Below, piece by piece: positions 9,538 to 18,677 of a stretch of DNA of 64,000 bases. Origin of the DNA: Blastocystis hominis (taxonomy: Eukaryota; Sar; Bigyra; Opalinata; Blastocystidae); NCBI RefSeq assembly GCF_000151665.1, contig NW_013171815.1, forward strand, positions 1,501,153 to 1,565,152. Direction: 5' to 3'. Numbering within the stretch: position 1 is the first letter of the stretch; each line of letters begins with the position of its first letter. The translations under genes were made by a program, and so were the position numbers. The notes beneath the pieces are model-generated. The model had not been told where the DNA came from and ran no database searches. It worked only from the letters and a program-made list of their open reading frames with translations.

Positions 9538-10791
9538 ATGAGTGAGCCTGCTGAAAAAAGCTCGGAAACGGGCGAGGCTGCACAGAGCACAGACAAAGTC
9601 AAATCTATTGAGGAAGTCGATCAGCTGATGAGCTTGAACAAAGAAAAAGTGAACGTGGCTGCATGTAGGACTGCTTCTAAACGATTCCATTGTAGTAACC
9701 GAGCTAGGATCGAAATACATGCTTCCTACCGAAATTGGAACTCTCATTTCAAATCTATCAAGTATAAAGTATACCACAGACCCATTCATTGAATTGTACT
9801 ATTTTTACAAGACCATGGAGCAGAACGACGCTTCTTTCAAGCAAAATACTGGAAATCCGTTCTTTGACTATCGGACAAAGGAGGCGATCGCATCTCGAAA
9901 TGAGTTGCGTAGAATCGCGTTCCTGAACTCGTTCGATTCAAAAACATTGGGAGTCACGGAGTACCGAGATTTTCGAAAGCAAGCAAAGCAGCTAGAATTC
10001 GAGATCTTGAGTCTAGACGAAGATGAGTCTTCCAAAGAGCTTCACATTCGCCTGTTGAGTCAAATCGAAGTACTCTCCACGTGTATTTCCATTTTCATCT
10101 AGTCCGGCTACTCGGACATTCTCAAAATCGAGCGATGCCATCTGCGTCTCGACAACTCGACCAACAGCTTTGCCCAGGCGTTTCTAAAACACGTTTGACC
10201 TCCTCTCTCCACCCACCCTCAGGACATCGAAGAGGCCCACCACCACCTTCTGAAAGCGTTCTCGATCGACCGCTCGAGCACCGGGCAGCTCTCCGTGAAG
10301 CCGAAGGGTCTGCTGCGCGTGCTGAGCTACCAGAAGGGGAAGAAGCTTCTGCTCGCCGCGGCTCCGTTCTTTACGAAGGAGGTTTGGAAGTGTCTGCTGT
10401 CCATCCTCATCCCCTATCTACTGATTTGGACCGGCGATGAGGCGCAGCGCGAAGTCACCGACCGCGTGCTGCGGACCATCCAAAGCTATCTGGAGAGCGA
10501 GCAGGCCGATCTGAGCTTTCTCACCGCGGTTCTGAACTCGTTTATTCAGCAGAAAACATATCCTTGTTTTTATGATGTGGGGAAGAGGCCTTGATTCACG
10601 GAGGCGATTATTCCGGTGCTGCTGCAGTCGGAGAAGTACGCTGGGCTGATTATTGCGCTGCTGAGTCGCGGAGAAAAGATAGCGAACGGATCGGAGGGGG
10701 ATGCGGGAGAGAGTTGTAGTCAGGAGCTTGCGGAGGAGTGGAAGGGTGTGGTCTCTGTGCTGAACGCAAAGTTGGCGAAACAGAGCATGTG
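9538..10791 (+). CDS. PAT1: PAT1-like decapping activator; stop completed by poly(A)
   Basis: C-terminal Pat1-type helical protein that links deadenylation to decapping. Starts at 9538 (MSEPAEKSSETGEAAQ). Introns of 31, 33, 30 and about 27 nt. The region from RNELRRIAFLNSFDSKTLGV through QIESGYSDILKIERC to the helical repeats after DIEEAHHHLLKAFSID follows the Pat1 C-terminal superhelix, including the Y..LL.IE segment. It is short (about 370 residues) and lacks the long N-terminal region of yeast or animal Pat1. No stop is encoded in the last exon before the 3' motif: the codon TGG at 10790-10792 has T five and G four bases upstream of TGTTTGTT, so poly(A) addition after either makes UAA or UGA. 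Reading on would run 29 codons into the next gene's start. Confidence 0.82.
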
Positions 10792-10794
10792 GAC

Positions 10795-10802
10795 TGTTTG
10801 TT
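10795..10802 (+). terminator. TGTTTGTT motif completing the PAT1 stop
   Basis: Exact octamer. In-frame T at 10790 and G at 10791 are bases -5 and -4 relative to it. Confidence 0.85.
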
Positions 10803-10837
10803 GGAACTATTTCTTTCATCTCATTCTTTTTGTGATT

Positions 10838-11873
10838 ATGAATCCCCATTTGAAAGCTCTTGAAACAGACATATCCTAATCCGATTTAAGCAGACGAATT
10901 CCTTCACAAGAACGTTTTGTACCATTTTGGATTAGATACCTCGATGGATCTGAAAAGTGAGTTTGGAGACTGCAGAGTAATCCGTTCGGAACAAGATTCG
11001 ATTTAGTTTGTGATAATGCAAGGAAGTGCAGACCGAACAAAAGATCTTGCGAATTTCTTTCATAATTCGTTAGAGTTGCCGTTTGGTGGAAAGGAAATTG
11101 GAAAGACCGAACGTTACTCGATGTGCCAACTTTTGGTATAATTTTATCGGTAGGTACAAGGTGGGAAAGATCCTGTGTGTGAGTCATGGGATGGGCATGC
11201 CCTCGTTGAGTATAGCTCTCAATGAAGTGTACAAGCTTCTTCACTACGCTGGTTGCCTTGACAAATGTACTTTCATTCGCTGTGGTACATGTGGGGGCAT
11301 TGGCGTAGCTCCTGGAAGTGTGGTTGTATCAACAGAATGCTGTGACGCTGATCTCAATCACTTTTACACACAGTCCGCGCTTGGCAAAGTACTTCTTTGC
11401 ATCTTTTTGTACCACAAAGCACTACCAATACCCTGCGATCGCTGATCCCGAAGTGGTTCGTCACCTCCAATTGCTCGCCGAAGAGAACGGAATCCCCGTG
11501 GTGTCCGGCGTTACTCTGTCTGCTGATGGATTCTACGAGGATCAAGGTCGCACAGACGGTTTCTTCTGTGAGTAGGGAAGTGCTTTCAGTGTGATGTGAA
11601 GGTACGAGGAGGCGGACAAGTTCTCCTTTCTGCAGAAGCTCCACGCTGCGGGCGTGTGCAACATCGAGATGGAGGCGCTGCTGTTCCTGGCGTTTGCTCG
11701 ACGCGCGGGTGTGAAAGCGGGCGTGGTCTGCACGGTGATCGTGGATCGACTGAAGGTTTTTGTGAGGAAGAAGCGATGACTGATAGGGAGATCAAGTCAC
11801 ATCCACTGCAGAGGAATTGGAAGAGTTTATGTGCGCGAACTGGAAGTTGCTGAGTCATTTTGTGTGTGAATAA
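10838..11873 (+). CDS. UPP: Uridine phosphorylase
   Basis: Cytosolic nucleoside phosphorylase: uridine plus phosphate to uracil plus ribose-1-phosphate (pyrimidine salvage). Spliced residues ERYSMYKVGKILCVSHGMGM match the family segment around D/ERY.MYK.G..L.ISHGMG, and the following IRCGTCGGIGVAPGSVVVST is the phosphate/nucleoside-binding GT.GGI...G region. Later FYEDQGRTDGFF and VCNIEMEALLFLAF (NIEME binds ribose) are also typical. Introns of 30, 31, 31, 30 and 31 nt. The first exon is unresolved: homology starts by 10890, but from the only upstream ATG (10838) the frame meets TAA at 10877 with no GT donor between. The ATG at about 10952 would remove conserved residues. Stop TAA at 11871, with TGTTTGTG nearby. 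Confidence 0.85.
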
Positions 11874-12041
11874 ACGAGTGGAACACTCCGTATGTTTGTG
11901 TCAGTCAATCATTTGAACGATCAATCAATCGAATAAAAAATCAATCGAATGATCAATCAATCGAATAAAAAATCAATCCATCCTATTCCTTTTCGTTCTC
12001 ATGTCGAGCCAATCTACATCACGCACTCGATTCTTTTTAGA

Positions 12042-12049
12042 AACAAACA
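12042..12049 (-). terminator. TGTTTGTT motif completing the eIF4G-like stop
   Basis: Exact octamer on the minus strand; in-frame T (12054) and G (12053) lie five and four bases upstream. Confidence 0.85.
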
Positions 12050-12052
12050 CGC

Positions 12053-14193
12053 CATTCGTACTCCAAGCTATTCAGGAACTCCTGGATCTGGAAAACTGTA
12101 TCGCTCAGCCGGATATCCGCCTGCTTCTTCACTACGCCTCACTCTCCTGCCCCATTCCCTACGAGCACTCGACTCCTGATCCTTCCACTCCTCCAGAGCA
12201 TCCGGATACACGAGATCGTTCTCAAACGCAGAGTAGAACAGCGCCTCCAGCAATCCGCGCGGCTGGCCCACCGAATCCCAGAATCGCACCATCTCGTTCA
12301 GCAGCTCCACGTGCTGATCCATCTGCAGTCCGTCCCAGAAATTGCGAATCAGCAAGCCGTAGTTGTCCGCCACGAACGGCAGGAAGTGGTAGAAATTGAC
12401 CTCCATCTTCCCGTCCTCGCGCTTCTCCACCAGCACCAGCTGCATCGGATCGTTCTCGCCCAGGATGAACTTCAGCAGCACTCCCATCAGTCCTACGCTT
12501 CACGCCTCTTCTCCGCGTCTACGCGTGTCCTTCTCCAGACCCGCCTGATCCACCATCTCGCTCAGCTCCTCGCCCATCGCTTGCGTCTGCAGAATCTCCA
12601 GGAACTTCGCCTCGTCCTTTATCGGCTTCGCCGCTTCCTCCTTCGCCGCTTCCTTCACCTCCGGCTTCTCCGACTTCTCCAGTTTCTCCGGTTTCTCCGG
12701 TTTCTCGACCTTGGCGTCGGCGGATTCGCGCGAAGGCACGTGCTTGATCAGCTGGTGCATGTCCAGAGCCTTCACGATCTCATCGAAGTTCGCGGCGACG
12801 GCCTCCATCTTGGAGCTCTCCAGCGAATCGGCGTCCAGATAGCATCGCTGCAAGGCCTGCTCGATCATCTCGCTGGACACCAAATCGCCGATCTGCTTGA
12901 AGAACAGACCCAGCGTCATGGCCATCTTGCTGCTCACTTCCTTCCGCTTCAGCACCAGCTTCAAGATCTGCACCACCAGCGGGAACACCTGCGTTTCATC
13001 GCCCTGCCTCCGCCTACGTCCTGCTTCTTCGCCTTCTCCAGCATGTTCTCCAGGTCCTTGCTCTTCGGCGCGCTCAGCTGCTGGTTCAGCGCCTCCGCCA
13101 GCTGCGCCACGCGGTTCTCGGGGAGCGTCGCGGCCGGAACGTCGCTGTAGCTCGCCGCTAGGATCGATTTCCGCGCCCATTCCTACGCAAATCCACGCTC
13201 CACGCCACCGTGAAGGTCGCTTTCGGCGCGCGCTCTGCGGACTGATTGCCGCTGCTGCTGCCGCTCGGTTCGGGCGCTTTGGTGCGTCGCTCCTGCAGCG
13301 CGTGGTCGCGCGCCTGGAGATCCTTCTGCGTCTGCTCGATGCGCTCCTGGTTCTTCTTGGCAGCGCGCTCTTTCAGCTGCTCCAGAGTCAAATTCTGCGT
13401 GAGAAAAACCCGAACACGCCTACGGAGTCGTTCTCGTCAGAAGAGTCGAAATTCAGAATCGAGAACTGGTTCTGGCCAGGACGATAGTCACTAGGGATGA
13501 GCAAAAAGGAGAGAAAGGGAGTACGGAGGATTCAGATTTACGGGATCGCGGCTTTCTTTGTCTGAATCAGGTTTGGATGGACTGTCCTGCTTGCGAGCAC
13601 GAGGAATATACTTTGAACGACCGCCCGGTCTGGAGTAATAATCGCGTGGGGACTCATCGTCTCTGTAGTGGTCACGGTCCCGGTTAAATCCCATATCATC
13701 GTCATACGCATGTGGACGATAACGATACTTACTACCAGATCCATGACCGTAATTTGAACCGCCATGTCTATAGCCCATATTCTGGGGGCTGTTTTCTCTA
13801 TTCACTTCTTCGGAGGCAGAGTTCACAGGATTGGCCGGTTTCTTTACTCTCCAATCAGCGCTGCTGTCCGCTTCCGACATAGTGTCTAAGAGGGAACAAT
13901 GAAAAACGCAAATTACTTTGATGACGATAATTACCTCCATTTCGGCCTCTATCATTGTAGCCACCACGATTGTTATAATGCGAACCACCCATACGTTGAG
14001 AACCGTATCCAAAACGATTGCTAGGGCCACGGTAACGCGGTTCATCATAGTCACCTCCATTTTTCCAGCCTCTGTCGAAACGATGCCCACTTTCTGGCGG
14101 ATATCGGTCTTCCTCAGGCTTTTCACCGTTGGCGTTATTCATACTCTTATCCAGAGCATACGTTAACGAAAATTCTCCAGGTTTTCCAGACAT
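12053..14193 (-). CDS. eIF4G-like translation factor (W2 domain) with no recognised MIF4G; stop completed by poly(A)
   Basis: Start at 14193 (MSGKPGEFSLTYALDK). Introns of about 49, 34, 29, 29, 29, 30 and 37 nt. Order seen: an N-terminal Gly/Arg/Tyr-rich region (SNRFGYGSQRMGGSHYNNRG, later RPHAYDDDMGFNRDRDHYRD), a charged coiled coil (LTLEQLKERAAKKNQERIEQ), a helical region that may be a divergent MA3 domain (TLGLFFKQIGDLVSSEMIEQ), an EKPEKPEKLEKSEKPE linker, and a W2 domain whose end (LLEALFYSAFENDLVYPDAL, EEWKDQESMKKQA) aligns with the eIF4G end LLRMFFDALYDED...F..WE. I could not find the central MIF4G domain that binds eIF4A. The last codons are ...LNSLEYE then TGG at 12054-12052, five bases before TGTTTGTT, so UAA/UGA is completed by poly(A). 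Alternative: another W2 protein. Confidence 0.75.
12658..12711 (-). repeat. Coding 9-bp tandem repeat (EKP-type) in the eIF4G-like gene
   Basis: Successive near-identical nonamers encode EKPEKPEKLEKSEKPE, an in-frame linker between helical domains. Confidence 0.7.
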
Positions 14194-14316
14194 TTAACTC
14201 AGAATTGACAATATGTTCCTTATGGTTCGATATTAAAACATACAAATAATCGCGGAAACTCACAAAAATGATAAAATAGGCATGATTTTTGCACTTTTTC
14301 CTATTTGTTATTTGAA

Positions 14317-15720
14317 ATGGATTTACAATATTACAAAAAGCTTGTTTTTGCTATTCTCGGCATCTACTCCATATATTTATGCTTTGGGCTTGTCCAGGAA
14401 AAGATGTTTGTCTGTACACTGGCTTTTACGTAGATATCGATATGTCAGTCCGAGTGGAGCCCGATTTGAATACACTTCTGTGCTTCTTTTGATACAGACA
14501 ATCATCAACTACACCATAGCATCGCTAAGTATGATTCGGATGATTTTTATGATTATAGTATTGAGTATTACAGGGAAAGAAAACAAGAAGTTCAGTCTAC
14601 AGATTCCGAAGAAGGATCTTGTGGGAAGAATGGCAATATATAGAGTAAAAGACAAAGAGTAGGATTTATTCATGAAAAAAAGAGCATAGTGAGGAATGTA
14701 TTATTCGCGATGTTGATGAGAAATCTGGCGTTGTACTACTCTCGTTTAGTATGTTTGGAAAGGACACATACAACAAACCCGTGAAAGATGTGGAGGTTTT
14801 CCTGTGTTATCTTTTTCGATCGTGTAGCACATTCACTTCAGAAGGGATGTACTTTCGGATTACTGGATCTACGGTGTCTGCTACACTTTGGCAATGATAT
14901 TTTCGAATAATGCCTTAAAGGTATTTTCTGAAATAACGAGCTCAATTTGCAGCATGTTACTTATCCGACACAAGTCCTAGCGAAGTCGTGTAAAATGATC
15001 CCTGTGATGCTCGCGGGCACGCTCTTTGGAAGTAGTTCTACGGTCCATATTTTCCATAGCCCGTAAATATTCCATCCGGAAGTATATCAGTGTCCTCATC
15101 ATGACGGTGGGCATCATCTGTACTCTCTCTTCTTTCCCCTGCTTTCCTAGTGTTCCAGCTTCTGAGCAACAAAAAGAAGGTGAGCACGTCCTCGAACAGC
15201 AACCTCGGTCTGCTCCTCCTTGTACTTTCTCTCTGCATGGACGGCGTCTGCGGCATGCAGCAGGACGTCGTCGTTCCTCGCTTCAAACCCTCCAGCTTCC
15301 GCCTGCAAGTCATGCTCAACGTCTACGGCATGATGATCGCGCTGGTGGCCTCTCTGTTCAGCCAGGAGCTTCTTCCCGGGCTGCGTTTCCTCCTCGAAAA
15401 CCGCGTCTGCTTGCTGGTAGCGCCGCGCTTCGCTCGTTGAATCGTAGTACTGCCTGGTGTACGGCGTGTGCAGCTCGGTGGGGCAGATGTTCATCCTCTT
15501 CACGGTGCGGCATTTCGCGCCGCTGGTGCTGTCGACGATCACCACGACGCGCAAGTTCTTCAGCATTCTGCTCTCCGTGGTATTTATGGGCAACGAAATC
15601 ACCTGGGGACAGGTAGATTGGAGCTGGTGCTTCCTGAGCTCTCTAGTGGGTCGGCGTCTGCCTCGTGTTCTTCGGAATCGCCTTCGACAAGCTGGCGCGC
15701 GGCAAGGAAAAGCGGGATTG
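14317..15720 (+). CDS. Nucleotide-sugar transporter, SLC35B family; stop completed by poly(A)
   Basis: Golgi/ER antiporter of the SLC35B group (UDP-sugar or PAPS; substrate not decidable by eye). Starts at 14317 (MDLQYYKKLVFAILGIYSIY). At least nine introns of 28-38 nt. Recognisable segments: CFGLVQEKI at the end of helix 1; YWIYGVCYTLAMIFSNNALK; HVTYPTQVLAKSCKMIPVML, the family's YPTQVL.K..K.IPVM core; GTRKYSIRKYISVLIMTVGI; then GQMFILFTVRHFAPLVLSTI, TTTRKFFSILLSVVF and GNEITWGQW. A polar loop after the second helix is longer than usual. The final codons are KEKRD then TGC at 15719-15721, with T and G five and four bases upstream of TGTTTGTT; no stop is encoded for over 100 codons beyond, where the frame enters antisense of the bZIP gene. 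Confidence 0.85.
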
Positions 15721-15723
15721 CGC

Positions 15724-15731
15724 TGTTTGTT
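15724..15731 (+). terminator. TGTTTGTT motif completing the SLC35B stop
   Basis: Exact octamer; in-frame T (15719) and G (15720) lie at -5 and -4. A variant TGTTTGAT for the convergent gene sits 2 nt away on the other strand (15734-15741). Confidence 0.85.
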
Positions 15732-15734
15732 CCA

Positions 15735-17867
15735 TCAAACACAACAAATCGAATGAAGCACCGACAGCAGCTTCTCCGCCGAGCAGCTCGTTTTGGTCAA
15801 TGCTGGCAACTCCCCGTGCCGTACCTCCGTTCCCCCAGTTCCCCCAGTTTCCCCAGTCCCCAAAGTTTCCCCGGTTTCCCCGGTTTCCCCGGTTTCGGTA
15901 CGTCTCGCGCGTCTGGCCTCCGCTTCGTCGCCTGGCGTCGTTTCTGCCTCGCTCTGCGCAGCGAATCGCGCGGGCACTTGCTCCAACTCCGCGAGGCAGC
16001 GGTCCGAATCGTTCAGTAAAAACTCCGCCAGCGCGAAAATCTGCTGGGACGAGAGAAAGGAGGTCATCATGGAGAACAGCCCGCTGGCTTCCTCCGTCGT
16101 CGTTTCGGTGAGGCTCTGCAGCTCTGCGAGCAAACTAGGCGTCAACGACTCCTCGAACGCGGACTGCGAAGCGGAAGTGAGGCTTGCCGCGGGAGTCATC
16201 AACGGGCTCGATCGCATCACCATCCCGCTCAGTTTCTGGTAGTTCAGCGTGCAGATCTGCCGGATTTTGGCCTCCTGCTCGGGCCCCAGCTTGAAGTACG
16301 AGATGAACTTCGGCCAGAACGAGAAGGCGCCGCTGCACTGAACCTTCCCGCCATCGCGTACCTGAAATCGGAGGGATGCTTCGGCTCGTTGTTGACGACC
16401 TTCCGGCTGCCCGAAACCGTCTGAATGCATTCGGTGTACCGTCGAAAAAACACGGGATCCTGCGATGAAGCCTCCCCTCCGCTTCCTACGCGCGAAATCA
16501 GCCACAGCGTGAAGCGGCTGTAGAACGGACAGCACAGCGATTTCAGCTCGTTCCAGACGAACAGGCTGTGCTCCTGCAGCTCCACGCTTTTCGGATTCAG
16601 CAGCGCAAGCAAGCGGCGCGTCGCCTGGTCTTCCTACAATTCACGCCGCTGCCAAAGCGAACGCTCGCGTTTTGATGGTAATAACACGCGTACACTTGCT
16701 CCCGGAAACTCGCCGCGATCCGATCCAATCGGTTTCGCTTCTCCGTGTCCAGCTCCTGAATGATTTCGCTCACCTTGCTGTCCAGAAGCTGCTGATATTG
16801 CTTTCGACGCTTCCGACTTTTGCGCGCCGATTCGCGGTTTCGCTCCATTTTCTCGCGCTTTTTGTCTTCCGGTCGCTGTGGAACCGCGCTTTTCTCCGGT
16901 TCCACGGTTCCACTTTCTTTGTAGCTCGAGTCGTCCAGCGTGGGCGCAAGAAACGGACCTGTCGCTATCCCCGCGGAACTCGATACGCCCACCGACGCAG
17001 ACGACGTCGGGAGTTTCTGCGATAAAATGGAGGGGAAACCCCCCTGCGGATGGACAGCATAGTTCAACCCGCTGACTACACTCACACACAGCTCCTGTGT
17101 TCTACAATCGTGTTCCATCACGGAAAGCTCGCTAATTCTGCCATTCCCAAAATCGAGGTCTTCGCGAACAGGAGGCATTTCGTTGAAAAACTGGTTGAAA
17201 AAGGAGGGATCGCGGCTGCTTTCGCGATCGGGTTTATCGACAAGATCGGGCTGACCCGATTCATTGAATGATACAGGCATATTGGTGTTGGATTGTCCCC
17301 AATCTGTAGTAAGCGAGGATTCTCCGACTCCGAAGGGAGGAAATAAACTTACACTGCTGGCTGTTTGCCGAATTGAAGGAAGCTGACTCGAAACTAAACG
17401 ATTGGAAAAGGAATTGCGAGAGTCGTTGGCCGCATAGGGATCCGTATACATGTTCTCTGCAGACTCAAATACCGCAGAAGGACGGTTAGTTCCCATCATT
17501 AAGCCCGAGCTCAGAAAGAATTGACTGCCCATCGATAGCCGCAATGGAGATAAGTTTTCCATGCTGCGTCTCCCCTATATATTCAAATGGCTCCTTTCTC
17601 CTACGTCCAGTTTGTCATCACCTAGATTAAGCGGTTCGGCTCCATCAATTTTTGGAACTTTCGATGAATGGGTTCCTCCACCGAAAAAAGAACTATCCGG
17701 ATAGCCCTCAGAAGCGCGATCAGTAGATATGATGGAAAAACTCCCATCTATAATTAAATATTGCATTAGAAACCAATACTCATCTGCTGACCATTTTGGT
17801 TTCCAGAATTGTGATTGCCCGACATATCACCCGGTTGCAAGGGTGGAGTCTGACTATGAGTACTCAT
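15735..17867 (-). CDS. bZIP transcription factor with long C-terminal helical region
   Basis: DNA-binding regulator. Start at 17867 (MSTHSQTPPLQPGDMSGNHN); introns of 32, 30, 29, 30 and 38 nt. A long serine/asparagine-rich, probably disordered, N-terminal half precedes the basic region KREKMERNRESARKSRKRRK, which has the N-x7-R spacing that contacts DNA, then a zipper-like helix (QLLDSKVSEIIQELDTE). After it comes a helical domain (RRLLALLNPKSVELQEHSLF, SFWPKFISYFKLGPEQEAKI) of the kind seen after bZIPs in stramenopiles, and a low-complexity ETGETGETGETLGTGE tract. The encoded TGA at 15735-15737 lies inside a variant motif TGTTTGAT; the earlier in-frame TGT at 15746-15744 is at -5, so poly(A) may end the protein three codons sooner. 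Confidence 0.85.
15828..15897 (-). repeat. Coding 9-bp tandem repeat (GET/GTE-type) in the bZIP gene
   Basis: About seven nonamers (plus-strand unit TTCCCCGGT and variants) encode ETGETGETGETLGTGETG. Confidence 0.75.
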
Positions 17868-17915
17868 CTTGACCTGGAAGTTGCTTTTTTAAAAAAGCGA
17901 TTCAAAAATCGGTCA

Positions 17916-17923
17916 AACAAACA
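17916..17923 (-). terminator. TGTTTGTT 3'-end motif of NAA30
   Basis: Exact octamer on the minus strand, 13 nt beyond the encoded TAA. Confidence 0.7.
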
Positions 17924-17936
17924 CACAATGACAACT

Positions 17937-18537
17937 TTACCAATAACTACTCACTGTAGGGAAATACACATTTTCTAGTTGTAAAATAAGGCGGTACGCC
18001 GAGTTTCCGTTCTGATAGTAGCGAGGAAGATACTCTGTGCGTCGGAACCCAAGGCTCTCGTACAAATTCAATGCGCCGATATTATCCACCTCTGTTTCGA
18101 GATAGCATTCACTAAATTTCAAACGGATCATCTCGTTAATGGAGCGAATTGTTAAAGCTCTCGCTGGAAGTCAGACAAAAGTCACAGAAATACCAATTCC
18201 TTTGCCTCTGTATTCAGGAATCACTGACAGCATTCCAATATATCCAAGGGGACGTTTTACAGACATATCAAGCATACAGACGCATACGCCCACCATTTTT
18301 CCATCTTGGTTTCTCGCCTACAGCATCAAAAACAGGAAAAACACGAACAGTCCAGGTAATACTGGTAACACTCCTCAGAAAGAAATGGTATGTGAACGAC
18401 GAATAAGACTCGCTCAGTATCGAATCATTTAGCTCTTTAATTTCCGAAACCTCCTCATTTCCCTGAAACTTGTGAAAGGAGATCCCTTCGATCTCAATCT
18501 CCTCAGGCATGGGCAGAAGCGCAGTAGTCTCTTCCAT
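17937..18537 (-). CDS. NAA30: NatC N-alpha-acetyltransferase catalytic subunit
   Basis: GNAT-fold enzyme that acetylates N-terminal methionine of proteins starting Met-hydrophobic. Start chosen at 18537 (MEETTALLPMPEEIEIEGIS). Two short introns (about 25 and 30 nt) restore the fold: GKMVGVCVCMLD and RPLGYIGMLSVIPEYRGKGI, the acetyl-CoA-binding R/Q-x-x-G-x-G/A loop (YRGKGIARAL), then CYLETEVDNIGALNLYESLG, FRRTEYLPRYYQNGNSAYRL. The LETEV.N..AL.LYE.LGF.R...L.RYY.NG pattern is characteristic of NAA30/Mak3. About 165 residues, slightly shorter than fungal Mak3. The last residues (YFPTVSSYW) are extra. Confidence 0.9.
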
Positions 18538-18570
18538 CCCACAATACGAACACCAACTCAAAATGTATCT

Positions 18571-18578
18571 AACAAACA
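18571..18578 (-). terminator. TGTTTGTT motif, probably for V-ATPase H
   Basis: Exact octamer on the minus strand about 100 nt beyond the V-ATPase H stop; it lies just upstream of the NAA30 start. Confidence 0.5.
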
Positions 18579-18677
18579 CTCGTCGTAATTCACTGTTCCC
18601 TCTTCCATCGTCTTACAAACTACCCTTCCTTACTCCCTGCCTACATCGAGCTACCACTCACCCCCCTCTTGTCTCCC

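Noticed and set aside
12311-13150. 279-codon plus-strand frame opposite the eIF4G-like gene
   Set aside because: Low-complexity leucine/arginine/histidine translation; the minus strand carries the conserved W2 domain.
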